Part shown: piece after piece, positions 21,323-33,025 of the stretch
How the letters are laid out: every line of letters starts with the position of its first letter
Numbering within the stretch: position 1 is the stretch's first letter
Origin: Phytophthora hibernalis
Lineage: Eukaryota > Oomycota > Peronosporomycetes > Peronosporales > Peronosporaceae
Direction: 5' to 3'
DNA: 64,000 bases
Assembly: GCA_012656075.1 (NCBI GenBank)
Contig: JAAKBF010000390.1
Location: 310,001 to 374,000 of the forward strand
The notes under the pieces: generated by a model
Told to the model about the DNA's origin: nothing
Seen by the model: the letters and a program-made list of their open reading frames with translations, nothing else
The model's database searches: none
Position numbers and translations under genes: made by a program

Positions 21323-22244
21323 TGCTCGCTTGATCAAAAACGAAATTAAATTTGCTTGCATGTTTTTCCACTGATGAGATTGATGAGAATTGACCTGCTA
21401 GGACAAAATAAATAACGGCTTCGAACTAGACAGCGTGTGGAAAGTCTTTAGTTGTCATAAGCTTAGATGTCCTTTTCAGTTGTACCATCGTACCACGATC
21501 CTCTTCATGAAAGACGAGGCTGCAAAACTCAATCTAAAGCGTTCATTGCCAATTTATCACCTATTGGTTTTGCGCTCAAATATTTGCTTTGAAGAGAAAA
21601 AAGACATCGCAAGTACACGTGTATATTGTGATTACTTCGCTAGTCACGGCCAGTGATGATTACTCGTCGAAGTACATGTTTCTTGTCATTGGACTGGCTA
21701 CACCGGTATTTGAGTTTTAGATTGGTTTTGCGCACAAATACAGATATACCGGTACGAGTACATGAAAGTGACTATTATTACAAACTGGATTCACTTAGTT
21801 TTGTATGTGGGCTATTTGTTGGCCCTTTTCTACTACGAAATTGAGGAGGGGGTGAATCTCAACTCGCTCGGCAAGCCAAACCAACGCCTGTGGTTTAAAG
21901 ATCCGTGTGCGCAGCACGCGGGCTTCAACCCAAGACCAAGCAGGGTCATACCTTGCTCGGCTTAGGGTTGTGTCACCGCTATCAGGGTTTTCAAGGGTGA
22001 GGCTCGGGTGTAGTTTCCCTGCCGGCATCTCCGACTTCTATGATTTGAAACTAGATGACATCCGTTCCTCAGTTTGTATAAATAGTCTCTGTCCATGTAC
22101 ATGTAGCTGAAAAATATGTGATGATTACATGCTAGTCAAGGCCAGAGATGATTACATGTTTTAGTCATTGGCCTGGTTATTGTGATTTGTTTGAGCCCAC
22201 CCGGTGACCGAATGTATTATTATGTTGTTGGCTTTGATTTTCGC
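21323..22244. other. intergenic upstream of RxLR copy 2
   Basis: No supported gene. It holds the second (about 21638-21700, diverged) and third (about 22118-22190) copies of the GATTACATG-type repeat. Short frames show no domains. Confidence 0.5.
22118..22190 (+). repeat. GATTACATG-type dispersed repeat, copy 3
   Basis: Closest partner of 4424-4495. It lies about 110 bp before the first coding base of the intact RxLR gene and 55 bp before its initiator motif. Confidence 0.7.
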
Positions 22245-22262
22245 GCCTCATTCTACAATTTT
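22245..22262 (+). promoter_or_regulatory. oomycete initiator-type core promoter of RxLR copy 2
   Basis: GCCTCATTCTACAATTTT, 35-50 bp before the ATG at 22297. It agrees with the oomycete initiator plus flanking element pattern and with the same site of RxLR copy 1. Confidence 0.7.
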
Positions 22263-22296
22263 GCTTAGCAGACGCGCTTCGTAGCGAAGAGCAGTC

Positions 22297-23124
22297 ATGC
22301 GTGCGTGCTTTATTGTGCTTGCGGCTGCGTCCGGCAGCAATTTGGCGTTTGCAGGCACCGTGTCCGACCACTCGACACCAACTACCTCGGTACATGGTTT
22401 TCAGCTGGGAAGGGGTAGCGATCGCTTCCTAAGAAGTTATGACATGAGTGATCTGAACTCCAGCGAAGAAGAGCGGACCATTGGCCTAGCCAAGCTCGAC
22501 GACGTGATTAATGCAGCGAAACTCGACGATGCGGTTAATGCGGCGAAACTCGACGACGTGGTCAATACGGCGAAACTCGACGACGTTGATGAGGCGAAAA
22601 TCAACGATTTGGTAAAGGCTGATACAATCGATCTTGCCCTAAAGGATCCTGATGACGAGGTGGCACTTTTCGCTCAGTGGCATGCGAGTGAAACGCTGTC
22701 GAATGCGATTCTTAAACGACTGCAGGGAAACGGCAACTTCTTGAAGAACCAGAAGGTTATCTTCAGGTACAACGCTTACAGAACCAAGCTCGCTTCGTTC
22801 AACAAACAACTCACTCCCTGGCTCGATACGAAGACACTCGACGCAACATTAGACTCGTTGCAAACCCATGGCATGAAAAAGATGACGGAGCAATTTGAAG
22901 TTTGGTTTGTTGCTGGAAGAACCAATCAGCAGATTACCGATGCGTTGAAACCGTATCCGAAACTTGCCAAGAAGTACCATGTCCTCGAAGTTCACTATGA
23001 ATGGTTTGTGAAGCTTCAAGCGATAAACATTAGACGGGCTGCTGTTGCTAAGGCTAAAAAGGCTGCTGAGGCGATAAGAGCTGCCGAAGCAAAAAAAGCT
23101 GCCGACGTCGTTACGGCTATCTAG
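22297..23124 (+). CDS. RxLR-EER effector, copy 2, intact
   Basis: Secreted effector of 275 residues, expected to be exported by hyphae or haustoria and to act inside plant cells. It has a signal peptide ending near residue 19 (AFAG), RFLR at 43-46 and EER at 58-60. Four to five tandem 9-residue units of the type AKLDDVxNA follow (22489-22605). A helical WY/LWY-like region is next: LFAQWHASETLSNAIL gives the W motif, VIFRYNAYRTKL the Y motif and FEVWFVAGRTNQQITDAL the L motif. An Ala/Lys-rich tail of about 35 residues (AKKAAEAIRAAEAKKA) closes it. The frame is uninterrupted, unlike copy 1. No intron, as usual for RxLR genes. The target in the plant cannot be told from sequence. Confidence 0.93.
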   Translation: MRACFIVLAAASGSNLAFAGTVSDHSTPTTSVHGFQLGRGSDRFLRSYDMSDLNSSEEERTIGLAKLDDVINAAKLDDAVNAAKLDDVVNTAKLDDVDEAKINDLVKADTIDLALKDPDDEVALFAQWHASETLSNAILKRLQGNGNFLKNQKVIFRYNAYRTKLASFNKQLTPWLDTKTLDATLDSLQTHGMKKMTEQFEVWFVAGRTNQQITDALKPYPKLAKKYHVLEVHYEWFVKLQAINIRRAAVAKAKKAAEAIRAAEAKKAADVVTAI

Positions 23125-23515
23125 GATTCCGCGACAAATGTACACATGCTGTTTTTCTCTGTTGAGAGCGAACGCCACTTTAAATCTTTCTTCAAGTATA
23201 TGTGAACAGGCCGTTATCACCGTCACCACTCGATTTGGCTTCATTCCCACTAATTTACAGCAGTGACTTCTCAATCAAGTTGATCTAGAATTTCTATCAA
23301 TCAGCCATTACAAAGCCGCGACTTCGCACGGAACAGCTCAGCATACTAAGTTTTAAAGTAAGTGTTTTTAGAAAAATGGATTGGAATTCGTCGTGCTAAA
23401 TTCACTTCATATTCATGTTCGATTGTATTGATTAGGAGATACTGGTAGGAACGAATCTCAAATGAAGGCGAGTACTTAGAAGTATTAGCAAAATGTTGTT
23501 TGAGGGAGTGTTGAA
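23125..23515. other. intergenic 3' of RxLR copy 2
   Basis: AT-rich spacer leading to the nested transposon region. Nothing recognisable. Confidence 0.5.
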
Positions 23516-23705
23516 GAATCCTAAATTCATCGATCTAGCATCACCTCGCTTCTAATTAAACGGTTGCTACTTGTAACTACGCCAATCAGGGCTCGAAAAA
23601 ACAATTGCGGGTTTGCAAATTAGCTATTTATGACGGGAGGACATGAAATTGAATATATTATTATTGAAGCTAAATTGACTGAATCTTCACCGGTCCATGA
23701 TATGC

Positions 23706-23722
23706 ATATTATTGTCGACTGG
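23706..23722 (+). repeat. target-site duplication of the LINE, left
   Basis: ATATTATTGTCGACTGG, 17 bp, identical to 33009-33025. Confidence 0.93.
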
Positions 23723-23901
23723 TTACTTCCAGATTTGCCGGCTCGCGATCACGACTCTTCGGACTCGGGACCAGAGCGGCGAAGAACAGCACACACCGGG
23801 GGCGTTTGGAAGGACGAGAAACCCCGGCATACAATCTTCGGTACAAAACCTGAAGGGACGCAGCACCAACGGTCACGGAGAAAGCGCGAGACGGCGACTT
23901 C

Positions 23902-25605
23902 ATGACGGCAGACGCAGGAGCAGCGCGGATGACGGCGGGGCGCGCAAGTGCAGCGGAGCCAAGGCGTGACGAAGGAGAAGACGAAGAAGGATGGACAACG
24001 GTCGACAGGCAGAGACCCAAGACCCAAAAGGGAGGTGGTAACGGTTGCAGAGAAGAGAAAGGATTTCCGGCAAGGAAGTCGCATCCAAAAGAACGCAACA
24101 AGTCGCCTTCCAAGTCCAAGCGTGGCACCAAGGACGGCAAAAGCAAGGAGATGGCCACGAAGGAGAGTGGAGGAGTGCTGGAGGAAAGCGGTTTTTGCGC
24201 AGCTGCGCAGCTATCTCAACTATCTCAACAACGAAGCGCCGCCGATGTATGTCTTCCACACTGTGAGGAGGCTGCAAGAGGTGGCAAAGGAGAAGATATA
24301 CCAGGAGTATCGTCGTCTCCAACACCAGACCAACGGAGGAATGGACGCTAACCGTCTCCTACGGAACGAGTGGAGAGACGAAGTCTCGGCGGACATGAGA
24401 GAGAGGTACATGGGATTGGTGAGCTACTGGTCCGAAGACAATGCCGAGCATACTCAGCGGCTCAATCAGACCATGAAGGAATGGATTCTGGACGCAGCGC
24501 TGCAGCAAGAGGAGATCGAATGTCGGCTGCAATTCTTCCACTTCGAAGAGGTGACTGAGGAGAAGGAGGCACCTGACGCAACGACGAAAGAACAGGGAAC
24601 CTACAAGCAGGCAGTGAACAAGGGAGTGAGAATGACAAGCGGGGACCAACCGACGGCGGAGCAGATCAGACTGAGAGAGCTGTGCATTCACCCGGCAACG
24701 GAGCTCACCCAGCTGAGAGGCAGGACGAATGACGAGAACAAGGCGTTGCTAATGATCCTGAACCATGAAATCGAAGTACCCTACATCACCAGATTCCTGG
24801 TGCAGTCCATGACAGCCAGGGAACTCGCTCTCTTCACGGATATTTTCTTGGAAATTGAGTACCCGGTGTACGCGCATCTGGCCCCTGGATAACGGTTCGG
24901 AGACAATCTGTACTGCTGGCGCAGATCTACGCAGGAGCAGAGGCGGCTATTCCGCAAAAGCGGGAGATAATGGAATTCAAGGCATCGCTGTCTAGAATAT
25001 CACTGGACATGAACACGCGCGTTCTGAAGGTGACCTGCAAGGGCAGACTTTCGGCAAATAGGTGGATTAATTGGAAAGTGCCGCTGGAGGGGAAGCTACT
25101 CACATTGATCGATTACGAGAGACAAAGGGAGCAGGCCAAGCTGACCCATGAGCTGATACAGCTTGATTACTACTCATTCTCGTTAGCGGTGCGCACCGGA
25201 TCAGTTTCGTCGCGGGACGTGTACTGGGTCCTAGCTACGGCGCTGGGACTCAAAGTACAAACTATGAGACACAGAGAAGTAGGGAACACTGGAAAGGATG
25301 ACAAGCAATGGCACATCAGGATCAAGGCTACAGCGTGTCCGGATAAGTTGAAGACAACAGCAAGAATCGTGCTCGACGAGGCCGAACTCACTATCCATCA
25401 CCATGCAGTGCATGTAAATTGGCCATGCAGGAACTGTTTGTCACCGGAGCACCCGACAAAATTCTGCGAGACGAACACGGCAGAGGTGGCAAGCAAGAAG
25501 CAGGCTCACACATGCAGAGTGGAGGGGAAGTTGCTCTCACAACGGGGGCACAGCACCAAACGGTACGTCACCCATCCACGCTCGAGCAGTTGGAATTGTT
25601 GCTGA
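23902..25605 (+). pseudogene. LINE ORF1, gag-like with CCHC knuckle
   Basis: RNA-binding ORF1 of the LINE. It starts near 23902 with an acidic block (DEGEDEEGWTTVD) and a Lys-rich stretch, then changes frame at about 24190. The long helical middle part (RKAVFAQLRSYLNYLNNEAP onward) ends at a stop at 24892. The third piece (from 24970) contains the zinc knuckle CRNCLSPEHPTKFC at 25426-25467 (C-x2-C-x4-H-x4-C). Such proteins package LINE RNA. Two frame changes plus the 24892 stop break it. Confidence 0.8.
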
Positions 25606-25614
25606 AAGGCACAA

Positions 25615-26600
25615 GTGGCAAGAACACGACCAAGTCGACTGAGGGAAGGAGAGAGCATCCGCGACAGAGGGAACCAAGCTCCAGCAAGCCAGACATCGAA
25701 GGCAAGGGCAGTACTTCCAGAGGAGTGGCAGCAACATATGCCGAGTCGAGCGACAACGTCGGTGGACGGGGAGGATACAGGCAGAGCTGCTGATGGTGCA
25801 CGGCCTCCTGACGGTGAACGATGGGATCAGAATGACGAAGGAATGAAGGACATCCGTCGACGTGACGATAACGTAAGTAACCACAGAGCGGAGGTCGAGG
25901 GGAGTCGAGAACAGAAGACGGAAGATGATGACCCAGATGTGGATGTGGGGAAGGGACGGAGCAAGCAGAAGAAGAACGGGGACGCCAGAACTACGAACCA
26001 GCTATTGCACAAGAGCAGGAAGCGGAACGTGGAGTACTCACACCAAGAGGAAGGTCGCCCACGAGGAAGCCACCTGGTATCCGGACAAGACGACGAAATG
26101 GGACGGCCCAAGTACTGTGGAGAGCGACGTCCTGTGACCCGACGCAGACCAGCGAAGAAATGGCGGAGGATGCATGCAAAGGTGACGCGGGCAGGAGGCG
26201 ACAGGAGCCAAGAACGGCATCGCTCTCGCCAAAGCGCAGAGCGCCCGACGACTGGGAAACAGGCCGTCAAGATAGGACAAAAGATAAAACGTCAAGAAGA
26301 ACCCAAGAGCAAGCCATCCAGGAGAGTCCAATCCGCGTCACCGAAGAGGACGACCGCAAAAAATGGAATGAGACGAGGGAGACAGCAGCAGCTCTTTATG
26401 CATCAATATCTCCAAGTCATGAAAGAGCAGCAGCAAGAAACTCAGACGCAAGAGACCATACTATGGGAGCAGAAGGACCGAGTGGGGGCGCGACTGGACG
26501 ACCAACCATCGGCCGCTACAGGAGTCGAAGACATGGAGAGTGATGGGGAGGACTGTAGGGTGATCATGATCATGACCACTCCAGCTACGGATGAAGGAGC
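25615..26600 (+). pseudogene. LINE basic linker region
   Basis: A continuous frame of over 300 codons with extreme Arg, Lys, Glu and Gln content, no hydrophobic core and no recognised domain (for example SKQKKNGDARTTNQ, GQKIKRQEEPKSKPSRRV). It links the zinc-knuckle part to the OTU-like part in the same frame as the latter's first motif. Probably a disordered, nucleic-acid-binding linker. Confidence 0.6.
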
Positions 26601-27260
26601 ACCGCTAAATGTGTGGCTCGCGATCGTCCAAGGCAGGGTGGCAGATGTAGCAGCGACTGGTCGGTGCGGCTGGCTGGCCTATTATGCGGTGCTCTCCAAC
26701 ACCACCGAGGGGTTGACACAGCTCACAGAGGAGACCGAGGCGGCAGCAAATGCGATCAAAGCAAGTTTTGAACGATATGCTGGCCAATTTAGTTGACGAA
26801 GCCAACATGCAGATGACGGAAGTACAGGCGGAAATTGCAGCAGGAGGGATTCAGCTACGGGAAGGCAGCACGGCGGAAGGCCAGATATGCGCGCTGGCGA
26901 ACCATTACGTAGCTCAACGGACAAAGTCGGTAAAGTCAAGGGAGCCGCTTCATTTCTGGGTGAGGCCGGCGCATCTAAAAGCAATGGCACGGCACGCGAG
27001 GGAAACACTATACGTGCTGGACGTTCATGAGCACGGGATGGCAAGGCTCCATGCGTACACGTACACGACGGTGCAATCGGTAACGGAAGAAGACATCGAG
27101 ATTGGAACGGTGGAGACGATCGTGACGCAAGACGCGATGGCCCTGTTGGGGAGTTGAACGATGCCGGCATCCTCCCTACCATCATGGTACTGAGATGGCA
27201 AGGAACAGGGAACCACTTCCAGGCCATAGTGTACGACGAGACAAGGTACGAGCAGTTCGC
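26580..27260 (+). pseudogene. OTU-like cysteine protease region of the LINE
   Basis: Two motifs suggest an OTU (ovarian tumour) family cysteine protease fold. A Cys-box-like string, AATGRCGWLAYYAV, lies at about 26650-26691, and GTGNHFQAIVYDE, with the candidate catalytic His, lies at about 27200-27241. Between them are helical and strand segments (PLHFWVRPAHLKAMA, YVLDVHEHG) in the usual spacing of about 180 residues. Frame changes lie at about 26780 and 27155. OTU enzymes cut ubiquitin or act as polyprotein proteases; OTU domains are known in some retroelements and viruses. The assignment is by motif order only and needs a profile search. Confidence 0.55.
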
Positions 27261-28054
27261 AGCCAAGATGGACGGACTCACTGCGATACGAAATGAGATC
27301 CTGATCAAGAGCGGAAGACCGGCGCTGGATGGTGAACCTTACGACCCGGCCAAGACAGCCAAGGCGGCGGTGAGAGAACTCAAGGCGATCCGCAAAGCGG
27401 CAAAGGGGTCATGGGGCAGAGGAAGCAGTGCGGACAACAGACAAGGAACAACGGATCGTGACGAAGTACCGGTACAAGGAAGCGAGGCCGAGGGTGCAAC
27501 ACTTGCTTGGTACTGTCCAGAAGGACGGAGTCGGTCATCACCAAGGACGGCGGGGAAGCTATGCAGGAGGCGACGAACACGCCGTGTACGGAGTCAGCAG
27601 ACGATGGGGACGGACTGACGTGCGAGGAGCTGGCGGCAGAGACGATGGAAGGACACGCGCGCGATTACTCGGCGCACTCCAGCTCGACGGCAGCTGGAGG
27701 AGAGCAAGGGAGACGACAGTGCGTGGGTTGACGGCCGAAAGATCTAGCAGTGAAGGGAATCTCCCAAAGCACGGGGAGTCACTAGGGGAGCAACTCAGCG
27801 CAGAACTGAGAAGGGTGGAGGTAACCGAGAGAAATGATTAGTATGGCCAACGGACCTACGAAGGGATCAGGAGCAGCGGAACACCCCCAAACCCAGATCT
27901 CGAATTTCTACGGGAAGCAGACGAAGGAGGAAGTGCAGAGGACGAGAAAGGTGGAGTTTCGTAGATGCAGCAGAGAGGCGAAGAGGAGAAGACGACAGAA
28001 ACAGAAGGAGCAGACAGCTCGCAGAGCAGGAGAACACAAAGATGACAGGACGCT

Positions 28055-28760
28055 CGGACACAGTACAGTCAATGTCAGAGGTTTATCTACTCACTTAAGG
28101 CATTTGGGGAAGAAGTTACAAGGATGAACGAGGACAACGAGACGTCGTATTTATACAGGAGACCCATTTGAATCCACCTGAGCACGAAGCGACTCAAGGA
28201 CAATTCGCAGCCATGTGGGGCTATAAACACACGACAGCAGCCAACTTCTCTTACTGGTCATCTGGAGCAGACCGAAGGGCGGGAGTGGCAATCCTCATCA
28301 ATCCATACGGAGCGCTCACGGACACCAAACCATGGGGTTAAAGCATTGGACAGAAAATCTCATGATCATCACGGGCAACTTGGCAGGCCAGACCTTTTAC
28401 TTTGTGAATGTGTATGCGCCCTCGGCGAGCGTGGGGAGAGTCAAAAATTTCTACAGCTCCAAAAGATCACGTTCCCAGAGGAGGCCACCATTATCTGTGG
28501 TGGAGATTTCAACTGCGTGATTCATCAGGAAGTGGATAGAATAGGCGGAGATTCGAGAGATGATGTAGGTGCAAGGGAACTGAACCAACTAGTGGAGAAA
28601 TGGGGCCTGGTGGATGCTGGTTACTACAACATCCCGGTGCAGCGTCGCCAATGCGATTTAAGACAATACGCAGCGGTGCATCACACACATACTCACAAGG
28701 CCGCTACAGATGAGGTGGGCACCTCAAGAATTGACAGGTGGTATGTGGGAGCCGAAGCCA
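28055..28760 (+). pseudogene. LINE AP-like endonuclease domain
   Basis: Nicks target DNA to prime reverse transcription. Visible motifs, in shifting frames: TVNVRGLS (Asn motif) at about 28067, VVFIQETHL (Glu motif) at about 28150, RRAGVAILI at about 28274, FYFVNVYAPSA at about 28398 and CGGDFNC at 28496-28516. GTSRIDRWYV at about 28720 carries the late Asp-type motif. Frame changes at about 28125, 28340 and 28440 split it. All expected acidic residues are present. Confidence 0.85.
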
Positions 28761-29399
28761 AAAATTGGTCAGAGGAGTTTCAGCCGATGTATCTCCGTGC
28801 AACGAAGATCACAGGGCGGTACTTCTTGAGATGCATCAACCACATGGGACCATTATGGTTAAAAGAGAGCGCGGCTGTACCCACCGCAACTGTATGTGAA
28901 GACGGCCATGGAGAGTATGATCACTCAAAGACTCACGACCTACCAAGAGGGGCTAAGCCGCAGCGAGGACCGGCATACACGAGTCACTTGGGACCAATTC
29001 AAGAACGATTTAAATAAAGAAATGACAGAGCTCAAGCACCACGCGCGGCGTCGACTGACAAATGGATTTAGGCAAAAGGTTAAGAGAATCAAGCAGAAGC
29101 TGGGTCGATGCAATCTTTTCTCCGTGGAAGGGGAGGAAGAACGCAGAGAGCTACTAGAGCAGCTGAACAGAGTACAAGAGGGTCGTAGGGCGCTGAAACG
29201 CATGGTCCTGGTGGCCAAGAGTGCCTGGAGCTTAAAGGCAAGTACACGGCATTTTTCCGGCGCATTTGTACCAAGTTTGGTGATAACGTGATACCACGCT
29301 TAGTGCAACAAGAGGGTGGCATTCACAGGCCCGAATATGACAAAGCGGACATAATGGCGGACTGTTGGGAATCAATATTCAGCAGAGAGGGTCGATACA

Positions 29400-30340
29400 A
29401 GGGACTATGTGGAGAAACTAGCGTCCAAATGGACACAACTGGACCTCAGTGAACTAGATGCAGCTATAACGGCGGATGAAGTGGAGAGGGCCATCAGGCG
29501 GTGCAAACTCGGCAAAGCCTGTGGACCTGATGACTTTAGCAATGAATTTTACCAAGATTTTCGTGAGCAATTGGTGCCCATACTCACTAGACTCCTGAAT
29601 GACTGCATGGACACGGGGCTCACGCCCTCTACCTTTCTCGAGGCGTACATATTTAGCATAAGTAAGGGGAGACTCCAGCAATCCGCTCAACTACCGACCG
29701 ATCGCACTACTGAATACAGACTATAAGATCTTCACCAGGATCTTGGCGTGGCGGGTGCGGTGCTATATCGACAAGCTTTTGCATTGTACACAGTGCGGAT
29801 TTGTGCCCGGAAAACGATCCACGAGGTTCTGGATTTATATGAAGCGGCCAAGGCGGCGCGTAGGGCAGGAGTGGAGTTGACGGATGCGCAGGTGCTGCTA
29901 TTGGATTTTGCCAAGGCATATGACTCTCTAGACAGGGCTTTTTTGTTGGAAGTGCTTAGGCGGAAGGGCTTCCCGCCCAAGTTTATCGCCATCGTGGCAG
30001 CCATTCATGCCAACACCACGGTCGGGTTTATGGTGAACGGCGGGCTGTCACGAGCAGTGAGAGTGACACGGGGATACGGCAGGGGTGCCCCTGAGCACCG
30101 CTGCTGTTCATCTTAGCTGTTGACCTGTTGTATGACGAGATTGAACAAGACAAGCAGATAGAAGCTATAGCGCTGAACCCAAAACGACCCAGCGAGACAC
30201 TCAAAGTAGCGGGGTATGCCGACGACTCAGCCATCTACCTGGCTCACAGCAAAATGCAAGTACCGGCCATTGCAGCAGTGGGTAGATTTTCCGCGGCTTC
30301 AGGACTTCTCTTAAATGTACGCAAATCGACGGCGATCTGA
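29400..30340 (+). pseudogene. LINE reverse transcriptase domain
   Basis: Motifs in order: GKACGPDDFSNEFYQ (about 29511), LNYRPIALLNTDYKIF (about 29685), CGFVPGKRST (about 29799), LLLDFAKAYDSLDRA (first Asp, about 29898), and AGYADDSAIYL with YADD at 30215-30226. The RQGCPLSP-type motif is shifted at about 30075. The thumb region continues to about 30950 (LLYVARHAWPTEE, RIRNFVWK). Several frame changes (about 29665, 29820, 30075, 30340) inactivate it, while the catalytic Asp residues are intact. Confidence 0.93.
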
Positions 30341-32369
30341 CTAGGAGATCGCACGCAGGGAACGAATAACTCACAGGAATTGCCCACACCGGACACCATG
30401 GAGGTGGAAGTGAGGACAAGCGCCCGCTATCTGGGCCACATTGCTGGAAAAGACGATACAACGAAAGAGGCATGAACGAGGGCTTTCGGGTCGCTGAGGG
30501 TGCGACTAGCTCTCGCAGAAGTGAAAACAAACACAGTGAAGCAGAGAGCGGCCATCGCTGCAGCAATTATCATGCCTAAATTGCTGTACGTGGCGCGCCA
30601 TGCTTGGCCTACAGAGGAAATTGTGCGGGAAGCTGACCTCCGGATTCGCAATTTCGTGTGGAAGGCTTACTTTGCGGAACCAGACACGCCTCCCAGCGGA
30701 TTGGTACAAGCAACGTTGGCGGAGCAACCGCCTGGGGCGGGAGGTCTAGGGATACCAAACATCGCAGTCGAGCTGAAGGCGATGAGTGCAATGGTGGTAG
30801 GGGACTGGGCTTTATCCAGCAACCAGCGCATGCATGAGGTTGCCAACTTCCTAATTGAGCGGGACGGAGGCGACACGTCCCACGTGCGGCCTCAGGAAAT
30901 TGAGTCATCCGGCAAGTTCACGACCTCGATGTGGACACCAGGGCGGAAGTGGGTACAAAGACACTTCGCACCGACGAAGACAGGCAACGTCACGACCAAC
31001 AGCACCACGAAAAGGCTGAGAGCGCTGATGAGGCTGCGGCATGGTGTACGGACCACGTGGGGGCGGACGGGCTCACAATATGCTGCGATGGGGAAGCGAA
31101 GGTGGCCATGCACACGGCCATTAAGCGCAGAAGAGATGAGCGGGGCGATTTCATGCATGGAGCACTGGCGAAAGTACGCATCAATTCCCTCTTAGGGTGG
31201 GATGATACAGGAAACGAGACGAAGGCACGAGATTACTATCAACTCGCTGAGATGGTATCAGACGTGGCAAGATGCAGGCACAACGGAAACGGGACAGTCA
31301 CACTCACACCAGCGACGAAGCTAATGCCACTAGAGAGCAAAGCGGCACACCGCTTTCGAGAATGGGGACTAAATTTCCTTGCAAATTATCCGGAGCTCAT
31401 TGTGCGAGCCAAGGAAACGGGGCTTCTCAGCGTCCATCATGGTCTCGAGGACAAGCACCACATTTTTGAGGTTGCTAACGCGGATGGCAGCCAGCTGCGG
31501 CACACATGGGGAACGACGAGGACGACATTACATAGGGAACCGACTGACACAACAGAGGAGGTCATTGCCACCTTACTAGAGGCGCAGCCACGGCAAGTCT
31601 GGGTAACATCTCATCCGAGTCTCACGAGGATGATGCCATTGTGGACTGGCAAGAGGAGATGGACGCAGTCGCGGCGGAGCTACAAGAAGCTGATTAGGGA
31701 ATCGCGCAGGTTAAAAGCACAGAAGAAGGAAGAGGAGATGAAGGAGCAGTGGATGGAGGAAGACAAGCAAATGGGAAACGCTTTGGACTCAAAACGACTC
31801 AAATACAACAGGCTTCGCGTATGGAGGGAGCAACGGACGGGTTCCAGTGCGCAGCACGGGGATGTCAGGGATGAAAGTAGGAGGCACAGCCTATCTTGTT
31901 TGGAGGTGCCCGGAGGCGGTGGAGCTTTGGAAGGTGATGCTGTCGTTGTGGGGCCGGAGAGCAGCAGTTGGGGTCGCAATCGGTGAGAACGAGCTGTCGG
32001 ACATTTTTGCTTTCACGGTCAAGCAACTGCCGGAGTGGCTCATGAAGTGGGGATCACGGCAGGAAGCGAATGTCTGGGATGGAATGTATGAAGTGACCAA
32101 GCAGTTATGGGCAATTGGAAGTGCGACCACGATCTCGGCACTGTGAGACGGAATGTCGAGCGGGTGCATCCGAGTGGACAAAAGCCTCGGACGCTGCAAG
32201 CGGACTTGATGGGGCTGCGTAAACAGATCCAAGAAGCTGGGGAGAGGTACAAGCTCCGGTTTTATCCGCTCACGCCAAGGTCCTACGAGATGCTAGCAGT
32301 GGCTGAGGCCATTTGCCGTCAATGGAGAACGGAGCAAGGTGCAGGAGTCGGCCCGAGTCGCACGACGGA

Positions 32370-32950
32370 AGTCCGAATTGGTTTCTTCGATGGTGGGTCC
32401 CGGGGCAATTCGGGGTCAGGCGGAAGTGGGAGTGTCATTCTAGCGCTCAATGGAGACAGAGCAGAAGTGGTATGGGCAGCGGCAACAGCGCTTAGGTCTG
32501 ACAACGGCGACCAACAATTTAGCCGAGCTGCTAGGATTACAGAGAATGTTGGAGTACGCTATGCTGCGCAGGTGGACGGGCATCCATGTAGTTGGAGACA
32601 GTGCGTTGGTGCTGGGAATGCTGAAGGAACGGAGAATGTCCAAAGCGAAGAAGCTACAGGCATTGTACATCAAGACGCGGCGACTAGCGGATGAATGCCA
32701 AGTGCAGAGTTGGCAGCAACACTATCGAGCTAACAATAAAACGGCCGACAGGCTGGCGAACTTGGCGATGGATACACGAACGAGTGTAATGTGCACGACC
32801 GCGGAGGGAGCAGGACGGGTGGGATGGCTGCAAGGAGTAGCAAGACACATGCGGAATGACCTGCAGCCATGGTTGGAGAGAAGACAGCGGGGGAATGGGC
32901 AGCGACCCAATCCGACTGGATCAGGCGGCCATGCCGGTCCGGGAAGGTGA
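32370..32950 (+). pseudogene. LINE RNase H, archaeal-like type
   Basis: FFDGGSRGNSGSGGSGSVIL at about 32380-32440 gives the first catalytic Asp in a glycine-rich setting typical of archaeal and plant-type RNase HI. Then come NNLAELLGLQ (Glu), HVVGDSALVLGML (second Asp) and YRANNKTADRLANLAM (last Asp region). A frame change near 32510 splits it. The DG-SRGN-G and NN-AEL signatures differ from the retroviral or bacterial type. Archaeal-like RNase H has been reported in plant L1 and stramenopile elements, so this fits that group. Confidence 0.8.
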
Positions 32951-33008
32951 TTAGAGTTCAAAGTTGTAAGACACAAGTAACACAATACACCTCACCTTTA
33001 TTATTATT

Positions 33009-33025
33009 ATATTATTGTCGACTGG
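33009..33025 (+). repeat. target-site duplication of the LINE, right
   Basis: ATATTATTGTCGACTGG, identical to 23706-23722, directly after the TTATTATTAT tail. Confidence 0.93.

Larger units (their letters stand above)
23723..33008 (+). mobile_element. 9.3-kb non-LTR retrotransposon (LINE)
   Basis: A full-length element bounded by a perfect 17-bp target-site duplication, with a short TTATTATTAT tail at the 3' end (33000-33008). Parts in order: a gag-like ORF1 with one CCHC zinc knuckle; a long Arg/Lys-rich linker; an OTU-like cysteine-protease region; an AP-type endonuclease; a reverse transcriptase with YADD; a Cys-rich segment (YLVWRCPEAVELW); and an RNase H of archaeal-like type. Every part is split by frameshifts, so this copy is inactive. 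The perfect duplication means the insertion is not very old, so some frameshifts may predate insertion or be sequence errors. The order resembles L1/Tad-type elements of plants and stramenopiles. Confidence 0.92.
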
